Below, in pieces: positions 38,401-46,264 of a stretch of DNA of 64,000 bases. This stretch comes from Chiridota heheva (taxonomy: Eukaryota > Echinodermata > Holothuroidea > Apodida > Chiridotidae). Location: the NCBI GenBank assembly GCA_020152595.1, contig JAIGNY010004473.1:1-64000 (forward strand), written 5' to 3'. Made by a program: the position numbers and the translations under genes. Under the pieces are notes generated by a model. The model made no database searches, was not told the DNA's origin, and worked only from the letters and a program-made list of their open reading frames with translations. Within the stretch, counting starts at the first letter, position 1. Every line of letters starts with the position of its first letter.

Positions 38401-41400
38401 TCTTTGCGTAAGCTGACATCATGAACCCAGGCCTGATGAATATGAAACGTTATATTTCTTAATCAAACAAACTTTCTCAATGAGGTACTTTGAACATAAA
38501 ATTATTACCTTCCATGGATGCTCATTTCAGAAATAATTGTTCCCCAGCTAGCCAGTAAACTTTCGACTTTGAATTTTTATGCCTGTCTGCAATGCAGCGA
38601 CATGTAAGCGCGAACATCTTTGGTTTCAACCTGACAACCATTTGTATAAACAACATTTAAACCAATTGTTGAGTAAACAAAACAATGTGATTTACCTTTT
38701 TCTGGTAAAATAATTTTAATCGCTTTTCTGCACATATATTTGGGCAATATTCGAGCAAAAGATTTGAGAAATGTCTTTAACCAACAAAAATTTGACCCAG
38801 TGTTTTAATAGTGTAGATATGGCTGCATCATTTCCAAAAGTCAAAAGTCATCGGTTAATTTTTCAGTTATCAATTGGAATCTATCCTAAAATGGCATAGA
38901 TTTTGGTTCAAAATTGGGAATTACAGGGGCAAATTGTATCTTTTTTATTCAAAATTTCAAATAAAAAATGGGAATAATTCAGTGTAAATTTACATAGAAA
39001 ACGAAACATAACCTTTGCAAAGAGGACATACCCTGAACCTTCTTTTAGTCTACCAATGACCACGACTACAACTAAAAAGAAGCCAGCAGGGGTCGATTAC
39101 ATCAGTAACTCTAGCAGTCGAGTGGTACTAAATTAAGGGCTCTCGACAAGTGAAAATATATCCCCACTTGACTCAGTCCTTCAATTTAATTTATTTATTT
39201 TTCTTGATGTCTCGTTGTTTGCATGTTCGGAAATGTTCTCACCTGTTTCTCTCTCTCTCTCTCACAGTGTATAGCGACGACGATTACGGCGATAGGATTC
39301 TTGACCGCATAACTTTTGCCTGGGTAAGTTAAATATTTGCAGTTGGTTGAAAAGGTCGTATTTCGTGATTGATAGTACGAAACTGGCGACTTTTGTCAGC
39401 CCCCTTTGGAAAGGTGCCCCTTTCTGAAAATGAAATCCCCTTTTACTTTAATTTGTTGTTTTAGGCTCACTTATTCTATATATCTACAGCTTGGGATGAG
39501 GGAACACGGTACAGTATCTCAAGAACAATACACTGGATTCTTGTCATATATGGTGCACAGATAGCCCATGATCTGTAGATGTGCCCTTTTGTTTTTGATG
39601 GTGATGTCATGCATATTAATGAGTATGCAGGGCTTCATCTTAATATCTTGAAATGCTCTTATTTTAACAATCACATGTCTGTTTTGTTTTATATTCGATA
39701 TATTTATGTTAGCTGGTGTCCACGTGTGCATGGTATAAAAATGTTAAAATTCATCTGTATGACTTGGAAAGCACCCATATGACGTCATGCCCGCCGTCCC
39801 CACACTCGAAAGCTTCCCACACTGCTGTACATCATAAAATCAAAGACTTTAAAACAACAAACAAGTTTGCGAAGAGTTCAGTCATATTAAAATCCTGCAG
39901 AACTTTCAACTAAAAACGAGAAATACGCACCAATGAAGGTCTACGTGCAGATGAGTTCAGTCATATTAAAATCCTGCAGAACTTTCAACTAAAAACGAGA
40001 AATATGCACCAATGTAGGCCTACGTGCAGATGAGTTCAGTCATATTAAAATCCTGCAGAACTTTCAACTAAAAACGAGAAATACGCACCAATGTAGGTCT
40101 ACGTGCAGATGAGTTCAGTCATATTAAAATCCTGCAGAACTTTCAACTAAGAAGAAATATGCACCAATGTAGGCCTACGTGCAGATGAGTTCAGTCATAT
40201 TAAAATCCTGCAGAACTTTCAACTAAGAAGAAATACGCACCATTGTAGGCCTTCGTGCAGATGAGTTCAGTCATATTAAAATCCTCCAGAACTTTCAACT
40301 AAGAACGAGAAATACGCACCAATGTAGGATAAGTTCAGTCATATTAAAAGATGAGCTTAGATTATATTAAAAAAATCCTGCAGAACTTTCAACTAAAAAC
40401 GAGAAATACGCACCAATGAAGGTCTACGTGCAGATGAGTTCAGTCATATTAAAATCCTGCAGAACTTTCAACTAAAAACGAGTTATATTAAAATCCTCCA
40501 AATATGCACCAATGTAGGCCTACGTGCAGATGAGTTAAGTCATATTAAAATCCTGCAGAACTTTCAACTAAGAACGAGAAATACGCACCATTTTAGGCCT
40601 TCGTGCAGATGAGTTCAGTCATATTAAAATCCTCCAGAACTTTCAACTAAGAACGAGAAATACGCACCAATGTAGGCCTACGTGCAGATGAGCTTAGTTA
40701 TATTAAAATCCTGCAGAACTTTCAACTAAGAACGAGAAATACGCACCAATGTAGGCCTTCGTGCAGATGAGTTCAGTCATATTAAAATCCTGCAGAACTT
40801 TCAACTAAGAACGAGAAATACGCACCATTGTAGGCCTACGTGCAGATGTGTATATAATTATATCAAAAGTAAAAGTACTTTTAACTTCATGTATTCTCAT
40901 GATTTGTCTTTCCATTTTTTTACTTCAGCTCAAGTAGCAATTAAAAGAGAATTTGTTTTCTATACTATCATCATAAACAATATGCTGTTGGATCATATAT
41001 GCATGTGTGAGGGAGGGGGCTGTATGAAATATTGAACAAAAAATGGTTTGCACGTTTTTAAGTTAAGCATGAGTGTTGCTATCCAAGTAACATCTTTTGC
41101 TTGAAGTCTCCATAATCACTGGCTGTATTATTGTCATTCTATGTCCCGGAGGGGAAGACTCCCCCCCTTCCTTCCTTACAATGGCGGTGATGGCAATTTT
41201 TCTTTGATAAAATTCAACCATTTCCATTAAAATCACTCGCAGAATAAATGGGTGCTAAAGCCTTTAGGATTGTTCCTTTTTTTTTGGTTCGCATGCGAAG
41301 CATTATGGGAACCTATATAATGGCAATTACGTCCATCCGGCTGTCCGGCCGTCCACAGATTTGTCCTGAGATTTCCTCAGAAATGTTAAAGTTTTTTGAG

Positions 41401-44400
41401 AATTCTTCAGAAAATGTTAAAGTTTCTTCAGAGTTCCTCAGAAAAAGTTAAAGTTTCTTCAGATATCCTTATGGAAGGTTAGAATTTCCCTAAAAAATGT
41501 TAAAGTTTTTCATAGATACTTAAGACAGGATTAAAGACTAGTTTCCTTAAAAAGTCGACAAAACATTTGATATTTTCTTAGAAGATAACTGTAAACTGAT
41601 ATAATTTTCCAATATTCTTCAGACATCCTCAAGTCTCTCTTGTAGCACTTGAGATTTAAAATGCTTAAAATTATTCAAAATATTTGGGCCCCAACAGTTG
41701 TATCAGGCATGATTATTAAACTCCACCTTTATTATTGTGCTCATTTGCATAAAGTTGCTACAATATATGACCTGACCAGACTTTTTTATTTAGTATGCTT
41801 AGTCAGGGAGTGTGACAGGATGTGATTGCATATGGCCATAGGGAGGGTGCCATGTGGGACATGGATGAGGGCCATATGATATAATATTTACCATGTTGTA
41901 TACACCAAGGGCCGGTACCGGTGGATGGTATGGGGCCTTAAAACTTAACCTTCCCTTATCCTTCCACCAAACGGAAGTTACTCCCATCTTATGTTTCTGG
42001 TGTAATGTCGGCTAAATTTGTTGTGCTGCTGCAGTAGCGCGCCAACGCGAGTCTGGGTAATAATAACTGATGTGTTTAAGGTTATAATGAAAGCGATATA
42101 TTTCAAAAAGGCCTTGTTCTTTGTTCGGTCATATCGACATGGAACTCTTGCGCTATGATGTGTGATGTATCCCTGGGAATGTAATAATGGCATGGGGCGC
42201 AGAGTTGTGTGTCATGTCGAGTGATAGTCATTAAATTAGGGTGCGTGTTTGTACCATGTTAAAAGTACAGGTATGCCTACTAAGAGATCGTGAGATTGAA
42301 TCGAGATAATTTACAGATTTAACTTAAGAGCTTTGAAAGTTTGAAGGATCTTTTTCAGTTAAAGATCGAGGCTTGCATTTTATGTCGGGAAAATATTATG
42401 GTTATAACCTCGTAAGAAAATAATGTTTCCAAAGTAATTACACATTCTTGATAACATGAAAAAATATATGAAAGTATTAAGGGCTGAAACCTAAAGTAGT
42501 AATTTTTATATCCCTCAGAATGACAGCGTTTGTCATTGTATTGTGTTTGTCACAGTGCTGTTATGCTTAACCTGGGACCTGTCAGAATATCAGCGTTTGT
42601 CATTGTATTGTGTTTGTCACAGTGCTGTTATGCTTAACCTGGGACCTGTCAGAATAGCAGCGTTTGTCATTGTATTGTGTTTGTCACAGTGCTGTTATGC
42701 TTAATCTGGGACCTGTCAGAATAGCAGCGTTTGTCATTGTATTGTGTTTGTCACAGTGCTGTTATGCTTAACCTGGGACCTGTCAGAATATCAGCGTTTG
42801 TCATTGTATTGTGTTTTGTGTCAGTGCTGTCATGTATTGTGTTTGTGACATTGCTGTTATGCTTAACCTGGGACCTGTCAGAATAGCAGCGTTGTCATTG
42901 TATTGTGTTTGTGACAGTGCTGTTATGCTTAACCTGGGACCTGTCAGAATAGCAGCGTTGTCATTGTATTGTGTTTGTCAGTGCTGTTATGCTTAACCTG
43001 GGACCTGTCAGAATAGCAGCGTTTGTCATTGTATTGTGTTTTGTCACAACCTGGGTGCTGTTATATGCTTAACCTGGGACCTGTCAGAATAGCAGCGTTG
43101 TCATTGTGTTGTGTTTGTCACAGTAGCAGCGCTGTTTGTCACAGTGCTGTTATGCTTAACCTGGGACCTGTCAGAATAGCAGCGTTTGTCATTGTATTGT
43201 GTTTGTCACAGTGCTGTTATGCTTAACCTGGGACCTGTCAGAATAGCAGCGTTTGTCATTGTATTGTGTTTGTCACAGTGCTAACCTTATGCTTAACCGT
43301 TTGGGACCTGTTATGCTTAACCTGGGACCTGTCAGAATAGCAGCGTTTGTCATTGTATTGTGTTTGTCACAGTGCTGTTATGCTTAACCTGGGACCTGTC
43401 AGAATAGCAGCGTTTGTCATTGTATTGTGTTTGTCACAGTGCTGTTATGCTTAACCTGGGACCTGTCAGAATAGCAGCGTTTGTCATTGTATTGTGTTTG
43501 TCACAGTGCTGTTATGTTTAACCTGGGACCTGTCAGAATAGCAGCGTTTGTCATTGTATTGTGTTTGTCACAGTGCTGTTATGCTTAACCTGGGACCTGT
43601 CAGAATAGCAGCGTTTGTCATTGTATTGTGTTTGTCAGTGCAGTGCTGTTATGTGTTTAACCTGGGACCTGTCAGAATAGCAGCGTTTGTCATTGTATTG
43701 TGTTTGTCACAGTGCTGTTATGCTTAACCTGGGACCTGTCAGAATAGCAGCGTTTGTCATTGTATTGTGTTTGTCTGGGACCTGTCAGTGCTGTCATTGT
43801 ATTGTGTTTGCAGTGCTGTAATTAACCTGGGACCTGTCAGAATAGCAGCGTTTGTCATTGTATTGTGTTTGTCACAGTGCTGTTATGTTTAACCTGGGAC
43901 CTGTCAGAATAGCAGCGTTTGTCATTGTATTGTGTTTGTCACAGTGCTGTTATGCTTAACCTGGGACCTGTCAGAATAGCAGCGTTTGTCATTGTATTGT
44001 GTTTGTCAGTGTCAGAATGCTTAACCTGGGACCTGTCAGAATATCAGCGTTTGTCATTGTATTGTGTTTCACAGTGCTGTAATGCGTAACCTGGGAGTGC
44101 TGTTATTGTATTTGTCACAGTGCTTAACCTGGGACCTGTCAGAATAGCAGCGTTTGTCATTGTATTGTGTTTGTCACAGTGCTGTTATGCTTAACCTGGG
44201 ACCTGTCAGAATAGCAGCGTTTGTCATTGTATTGTGTTTGTCACAGTGCTGTTATGCTTAACCTGGGACCTGTCAGAATAGCAGCGTTTGTCATTGTATT
44301 GTGTTTGTCACAGTGCTGTTATGCTTAACCTGGGACCTGTCAGAATAGCAGCGTTTGTCATTGTATTGTGTTTGTCACAGTGCTGTTATGCTTAACCTGG

Positions 44401-44742
44401 GACCTGTCAGAATAGCAGCGTTTGTCATTGTATTGTGTTTGTCACAGTGCTGTTATGCTTAACCTGGGACCTGTCAGAATAGCAGCGTTTGTCATTGTAT
44501 TGTGTTTGTCACAGTGCTGTTATGCTTAACCTGGGACCTGTCAGAATAGCAGCGTGTGTCGTTGTGTTTGTCACAGTGCTGTTATGCCTAACCTGGGACC
44601 TGGGACATGTATTGGTTTGATGGGGGTGATAGAGAGAAACTTTATTAAAGAAAGACTGAATGAAATATAACTCTTACGTCAGTTAATAACGTGCTTCTCT
44701 ATTGCTTTTCAGCGGAAACGGAGAGAATTAAGCAAGGATTAA
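11037..44742 (+). CDS. DED-DED-NACHT-LRR protein (NLR-like), seven coding exons
   Basis: The seven exons splice at canonical GT-AG sites into 2820 bp, 939 residues plus TAA, with every phase matching. Domains by residue: DED-like helical bundle about 14-99; Ser-rich linker about 108-148; second DED-like bundle about 175-248; NACHT about 325-560 with Walker A GDAGVGKST at 336-344, Walker B IFIDGFDEM near 413-421 and sensor VYLSSRL at 448-454; winged helix with FPHKLYQEF at 655-663; leucine-rich repeats about 812-880; basic tail. Known NACHT proteins of this layout are cytosolic nucleotide-dependent signalling platforms. DED bundles recruit caspase-8-like or FADD-like partners. That job here is inference. 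No signal peptide or membrane segment is seen. The ATG has A at -3 and G at +4, and a splice acceptor lies just upstream. A further exon inside the 8.9-kb third intron cannot be excluded. Confidence is high for NACHT and the exon chain, moderate for the DED calls. Confidence 0.8.
11800..12780. repeat. Intron 1 degenerate repeat rich in TGACCTTTGA words
   Basis: Phrases such as 'cccatcaacacaatat' with 'tcattaatca' occur at 11972-11998 and 12136-12160. TGACCTTTGA(T/C) or close forms occur at about 12108, 12258, 12362 and 12685. This suggests a diverged tandem repeat. The TGACCTTTGACC form is also a DR1 nuclear-receptor site, but use here is unproven. A short (AC)n run lies at 12644-12658. Confidence 0.45.
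12938..13646. mobile_element. TIR DNA element (MITE-like) in intron 1
   Basis: The ends match as inverted repeats over about 27 bp with one mismatch; the left end begins AGGGAGCTTTAGATTTCAC. The flanks are ATT at 12935-12937 and ATT at 13647-13649, a possible 3-bp duplication. The 709-bp body has no transposase frame. Two consensus CRE sites (TGACGTCA) lie inside, at 13475-13482 and 13596-13603. The superfamily is not determined; a 3-bp duplication would fit Harbinger-like or CACTA-like elements. Confidence 0.75.
13655..14156. mobile_element. Second TIR element, 8 bp from the first
   Basis: The left end (ATCAGTCCGGAAGCATGCC) pairs with the right end, which in reverse complement reads ATCAGTCTGGTAGCATGCC. 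Inside, 'ggaacattta' stretches also mirror each other. The 502-bp body has no coding capacity. No clear target duplication was found. Confidence 0.65.
14557..14865 (+). CDS. Coding exon 2: second DED-like domain
   Basis: The acceptor 'aaaacctgtccag' ends at 14556, and the donor G|GTGAGT is a strong match. Both ends are phase 1. Residues about 149-174 are a polar linker. Residues 175-248 resemble a second DED, ending with YQLLNELEVCGYISEANVD and LVVALEKAGLVALAVPF, the helix 4 to helix 6 portion typical of DEDs. The matching 1/1 phases make this exon a removable or duplicable module. Open frame reads on past the donor to 15047, but that is intron. Confidence 0.7.
15064..16081 (+). mobile_element. 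LINE 3' tail fragment, split by a hAT-like insertion
   Basis: Bases 15064-15152 and 16027-16081 together match the last ~150 bp of the LINE copies at 3.1 and 25.5 kb ('cagctttctggcttttag' through 'tggcacaatttga...gtggtgccgttaa...catcaaacgaacaa'). It is inserted in MITE copy A just after 'aaacaaactggt'. It has no coding content. Confidence 0.75.
15153..16018. mobile_element. Nonautonomous hAT-like element nested in the LINE tail
   Basis: The flanks are ACCTCTCA at 15145-15152 and ACCTCTCT at 16019-16026, an 8-bp duplication with one difference. The intact LINE sequence elsewhere has a single 'acctctcaggcac' here, which proves the insertion. Ends: AAGTGTTGACACCGGG against the right end in reverse complement, TAGTGTTTACACGGGT. 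Pairs of 'gggtacccg' words lie near both ends. Its 866 bp have no transposase. Confidence 0.85.
16454..18066 (+). CDS. Coding exon 3: NACHT ATPase and winged helix
   Basis: This 1613-bp exon carries the whole nucleotide-binding module, the usual single-large-exon arrangement of NLR genes. It starts after 'tttctaacag' and ends at AAG|GTAATC (phase 0). Seen in order: the pre-NACHT segment; GDAGVGKST (P-loop); KVLIFIDGFDEMPE (Walker B with the extra acidic residues typical of NACHT); VYLSSRL (sensor 1); KHPLLLTVF; and FPHKLYQEFTAAHYLS (winged helix, typical of NLR proteins). All catalytic residues expected for nucleotide binding are present. The open frame continues into the intron to 18198, but that tail has no homologous look. 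Confidence 0.9.
18067..20994. other. Intron 3, first part
   Basis: No supported exon is seen. A weak candidate mini-exon (18492-18518) lies between 'ttcttcttag' and GTATCA, is 27 bp and phase-neutral, and would add AALRTEISL. Low-complexity G runs lie at 19682-19718 and C runs at 19971-19982. Confidence 0.35.
19646..19960. repeat. Dispersed repeat copy ('aggggtgtaggaagctttc')
   Basis: Shares its opening phrase and the phrases 'ggggcacttcat' and 'catggaactgacaaagg' with 9183-9790. An internal G-rich expansion (about 19682-19718) has altered it. Confidence 0.55.
20995..21489. repeat. 22-bp tandem array, about 22 copies
   Basis: The unit is AAACCCATAGCTGGGATATG plus TG. Variants lie in blocks: 'gtgaaaccc' units first, then 'gtgaaagcc' (about 21215-21275), then 'gcgaaaccc' (about 21300-21425), then 'ttctcaaacc' (about 21430-21489). 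All three minus frames stay open only because the unit lacks stops on that strand. It is not a gene. Confidence 0.95.
21510..21655. repeat. Dispersed repeat fragment, inverted
   Basis: Phrases 'aaagtgcccctttttgaaa' and 'gaaaagtgcccctcaatt' followed by 'cgacacccctgg' read as the opposite orientation of the family at 9183 and 19646. Confidence 0.5.
21840..22320. repeat. A-rich degenerate repeats of 'aaaatgaaggaaatt' type
   Basis: About 480 bp of loosely repeating phrases (for example 'acgaaaattg', 'gaaggaaatt') with drifting period. Open frames here are by-products of composition. Confidence 0.6.
23236..25580 (+). pseudogene. Non-LTR retrotransposon (LINE) copy 2, RT to 3' tail, in intron 3
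   Basis: Longer than copy 1. RT blocks are readable from the start (SPDQSGFRKRRNTLDQLI, then FFDLEKAFDT with its Asp at 23442-23444). The catalytic YVDD has become YVDG at 23705-23716. Frameshifts occur near 23590, 23925 and 24008. From 24010 to the TAA at 25387-25389 one frame is open for about 459 codons without any Met. It carries the RT end, RNase H (IYTDGSKKG, FSAEVKAI, IFSDSKAV, WIPSHVGISGND) and a Cys/His motif CNNCHC...HHVLLAC near 25213-25263. The tail is (CAAA)n. It is same-sense with the NLR-like gene. The I-like clade placement is inferred from RT + RNase H + Cys/His. Confidence 0.85.
25590..26987. other. Intron 3, last part; no exon recognised
   Basis: A G/A-rich patch lies at 25610-25660. 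Transposon-like wording ('cgcaggggtataactagac') begins at about 26348. No coding signal appears until the exon 4 acceptor. Confidence 0.4.
26988..27265 (+). CDS. Coding exon 4: leucine-rich repeats
   Basis: The acceptor 'tctctcctgtag' ends at 26987 and the strong donor AC|GTAAGT follows 27265. It enters at phase 0 and leaves at phase 2. The 92 codons contain LRR-like lines such as LTSLDIYHNGI and LTSLVVFGCDLPD, spaced as in the C-terminal LRRs of NLR proteins, and end in PRLEDIT. The GC content is clearly above that of the flanking introns, which supports it as exon. Confidence 0.8.
27266..30121. other. Intron 4: very AT-rich with degenerate duplications
   Basis: About 27276-27390 and 27411-27520 are diverged copies of each other ('ggataaaggat...aaaactact'). 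Phrases around 27560-27640 recur at 27745-27840. C/A-rich low complexity lies at 28570-28615. A poorly conserved open stretch occurs at about 28920-29105 on both strands, with no family recognised. Confidence 0.4.
29705..29800. repeat. 30-bp tandem repeat, about 3 copies
   Basis: The unit is like CCCTCTCCCCTTTCCATGGA plus AATTTCGGTC, with the later copies nearly identical. Confidence 0.9.
30122..30210 (+). CDS. Coding exon 5: end of LRR region
   Basis: The acceptor 'ttatcgatcag' ends at 30121 and the donor AAAG|GTATGT is at 30211. It enters at phase 2 and leaves at phase 1. It reads on from exon 4 as TFYQCKNVPDVVRESNATL, completing the LRR line LEDITFYQCKNV that is split by the intron. The completed line is good evidence that the two exons belong together. 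Confidence 0.75.
30890..31118. repeat. Partial copy of the 31668 element end, plus G-rich DNA
   Basis: 30893-30950 resembles the left arm of the element at 31668 ('tcccgatt(a/g)ggagatc', 'gcgcagtga'). No matching right end was found. G runs lie at 31090-31100. Confidence 0.5.
31119..31658. mobile_element. TIR element in intron 5
   Basis: The left AGAGGTCCTAAAATAAGGAACC pattern pairs with the right end, which in reverse complement reads AGAGGTCCTATTCTAAGGAA. The 540-bp body has no coding capacity. No target duplication was seen. Confidence 0.6.
31668..32148. mobile_element. TIR element in intron 5, 9 bp from the previous one
   Basis: The left end GGTCCATGCTCCCGATTGGG pairs with the right end in reverse complement, GGTCCACGATCCCGATTGGA. 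Near each end the phrase 'cgattgggagatc' is itself partly palindromic. The element is 481 bp and noncoding. Confidence 0.65.
33430..33577 (+). mobile_element. LINE 3' tail fragment
   Basis: Matches the 3' end of the LINE copies ('tctagaatgatctgacctc' through 'gtggtgccgttgagccctc') and ends in (CAAA)n at 33557-33574. It is about 150 bp, an extreme 5' truncation. Confidence 0.85.
34030..36447. repeat. 43-bp tandem array, about 56 copies, in intron 5
   Basis: The unit reads TCATTCCCTGGATAGATATA then TGGCGTCGCCAAGGCATGCA then AAG. Variants include 'gcatcgcc' for 'gcgtcgcc', 'gatatgtgg' for 'gatatatgg', and single deletions giving 'tcatccctgg'. Larger blocks of several units recur (compare about 34640-34860 with 35190-35410), which suggests multi-unit duplication. 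It shares the core TCATTCCCTGGATA with the array at 53937. Confidence 0.95.
36530..37082 (-). mobile_element. MITE family copy B (inverted relative to copy A)
   Basis: The ends TAAAGGATTAATTCAG and CTGAACTAATCCTTTA are inverted, with TA at both borders. Internal sequence such as 'agactagttgtgatgtcat' and 'cctcagattcctcaaag' is the reverse complement of copy A (near 16230-16290). At 553 bp this appears to be the uninterrupted form. It has no transposase. Confidence 0.8.
37330..37625. repeat. Diverged direct duplication, about 165 bp apart
   Basis: 'aatattttgccaatttttaaa...aaactcactaaa...tatttcaa...gaccaat' at 37365-37455 is repeated in diverged form at 37530-37620. Confidence 0.5.
37861..38815. 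mobile_element. Probable TIR element with 'caacagttgggt' internal repeats
   Basis: The left TACACTGTTAAA pairs with the right end, which in reverse complement reads TACACTATTAAA. Subterminal DNA on both sides carries variants of 'aaccaacagttgggt'. The element is 955 bp. A cluster of 'taggcctag' words lies at 38228-38370. It is noncoding. Confidence 0.45.
39268..39323 (+). CDS. Coding exon 6: short acidic segment
   Basis: A (CT)n tract ending 'ctctcacag' is the acceptor, and the donor TGG|GTAAGT is a near-perfect consensus. Phase 1 in and phase 0 out give VYSDDDYGDRILDRITFAW. There is no domain signal in 19 residues. The call depends on the splice sites and phase compatibility. Confidence 0.65.
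39874..40848. repeat. 79-bp tandem array, about 12 copies, in intron 6
   Basis: The unit begins GATGAGTTCAGTCATATTAA, continues AATCCTGCAGAACTTTCAAC, and ends in ATGTAGGCCTACGTGCA. One subgroup lacks 4 bp ('aagaagaaa' for 'aaaaacgagaaa'). One unit near 40340-40375 is rearranged. Confidence 0.95.
40849..42515. other. Intron 6, middle; no exon recognised
   Basis: Bases 41370-41560 hold loose repeats of 'tcctcagaaa(a)tgttaaagttt'. A repeat-like phrase 'cgaagcattatgggaacc' lies at 41295. No coding signal is seen. Confidence 0.4.
42516..44610. repeat. 67-bp tandem array, about 31 copies, ending 100 bp before exon 7
   Basis: The unit reads CAGAATAGCAGCGTTTGTCA, TTGTATTGTGTTTGTCACAG, TGCTGTTATGCTTAACCTGG, GACCTGT. 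Units near 43000-43130, 43280 and 43770-44110 are scrambled by internal deletions and recombined pieces. The flanking units are nearly identical, which suggests recent homogenisation. Confidence 0.95.
44713..44742 (+). CDS. Coding exon 7: terminal exon with stop
   Basis: The acceptor 'tattgcttttcag' ends at 44712. In phase 0 the exon reads RKRRELSKD then TAA at 44740-44742. The short basic end is plausible for the protein's C-terminus. The exon continues as 3' UTR with a 30-bp repeat directly after the stop. No AATAAA was found close downstream, and the nearest clear one is near 46191. Confidence 0.65.
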   Translation, partial: RKRRELSKD

Positions 44743-44840
44743 GATGATGAATATTTATCCTGCACCAATGAAGGTGATGAATATTCATCCTGCACCGATG
44801 AAGATGATGAATATTCATCCTGCACCGATAAGGATGAAGA
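44741..44840. repeat. 30-bp repeat, 3 copies, in the 3' UTR
   Basis: The unit is like GATGATGAATATTCATCCTG plus CACCGATGAA. It starts right after the stop codon of the NLR-like gene. One frame (from 44744) reads MNIHPAP repeats for 66 codons but starts after an in-frame stop, so it is probably untranslated. Confidence 0.85.
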
Positions 44841-45018
44841 TCGTGTTTAGCGTGAAGCAAGACAAGAAAAAAAAGGTGCAGTGCAGATCATGCATGGTGA
44901 AGGAACCCGGCGAACAAGAACCTCTGAAAGGCGGTCGTGGATGAGCTTTTACGCTTTTTTGTAGATGTTGTTTTTGACAAGCCTTGGCGATTGCAATGCA
45001 ATGGCATCACAGTTGATG

Positions 45019-45092
45019 ATCATCGTAAATTAAGACTCCTAAACCCAGTTTATAATCATCGTAAATTAAGACTCCTATACCCAGTTTATGAT
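45019..45092. repeat. 35-bp direct repeat, 2 copies
   Basis: 'atcatcgtaaattaagactc' followed by 'ct(a/t)(a/t)acccagttta' occurs twice in a row. Confidence 0.9.
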
Positions 45093-45461
45093 TATTGATA
45101 CATTTGATCAGCCTAACCGATTCATTTGTATAACTTCGTTTTATAGAATAATTTTTCCTACCAGAGGAATTTGGTAATTTCCAAGAATGTGAGTTTTTGT
45201 TGTAAGGTTTGAGCCCAAACCTACGTTACCTTGCAGTTCCTGTTGCATCATTGCATATAAATCAGTGTATTATCATTAAGAATAAGAGGGAGGGGGGGGG
45301 GGATTGGGATTTACCCTGGCCGGAAATTAGATTTTTTGTTGTTGAAAATTCGGCTCATTTCCTTATAACATGCTTTTGCACACAGGAAATAAGAACAATT
45401 TGTTAAGAAACGGATCGGACATGATCTTCATATATGTTTGATCACAGGCATAAACTAATTA

Positions 45462-45637
45462 CTAGAATTACATGACTTGTGGTAACTTATCAATTTATCC
45501 CCAATTACATGACTTGTGGTAACATATCAATTTACCCCCAATTACAGGACTTGTGGTAACTTATCAATTTACCCCCTATTACATGACTTGTGGTAACTTA
45601 TCGATTCACCCCTATTACATGACTTGTGGTAACCTTA
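45462..45637. repeat. About 38-bp tandem repeat, 4 to 5 copies
   Basis: The unit is like ATTACATGACTTGTGGTAAC plus TTATCAATTTACCCCCA. Confidence 0.9.
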
Positions 45638-45738
45638 AACATGTAATGCATTTGAACATACACACACTGAAGCTGAGTATATGTTGTGTGGAGTGTATTG
45701 TTTGAGTACTTCCTAGAGGCATCTTTTTGATATTGGAA

Positions 45739-45850
45739 AACTGATGGGCAGAAACCAATTAGATTGTTAACATGATAATAACTACAGGTAAACATGATGG
45801 GCAGAAACCAGTTAGATTGTTAACATGATAATAACTGCAGGTAAACATCT
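45739..45850. repeat. 54-bp direct repeat, 2 copies
   Basis: 'gatgggcagaaaccaattag' through 'ataactacaggtaaacat' is repeated at once with two base changes. It is unrelated in sequence to the 54-bp array at 61.7 kb. Confidence 0.9.
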
Positions 45851-46002
45851 GCATCAATGTTTCAAACCTGCAATTGTTATCAGTCTGGTATATGATTAAG
45901 TTCCATTGTTACAGTTTTTCTATAAAAAATAACAAATTACAATATTTTGGGAGTTAAACAGATTCATATAATTTATATATATATTGATGTACAGTCACAC
46001 AC

Positions 46003-46192
46003 TATTGTAAATTATTATACACATTATAAATTATCATAAACATTGTAAATTATTATACACATTGTAAATTATCATACACATTGTAAACTATCATACACAT
46101 TGTAAATTATCATACACATTGTAAATTATCATACACATTGTAAATTATCATACACATTGTAAATTATCATACACATTGTAAATTATCATACA
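46003..46192. repeat. 19-bp AT-rich tandem array, about 10 copies
   Basis: The unit is CACATTGTAAATTATCATA, with early units having 'ttattata'. Confidence 0.95.
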
Positions 46193-46264
46193 ATAAATAA
46201 TCATTATTTATACAGTAAGATAATCAAATTGGCAAGACGGTAATTTTATTAACTACTTTGAAAA

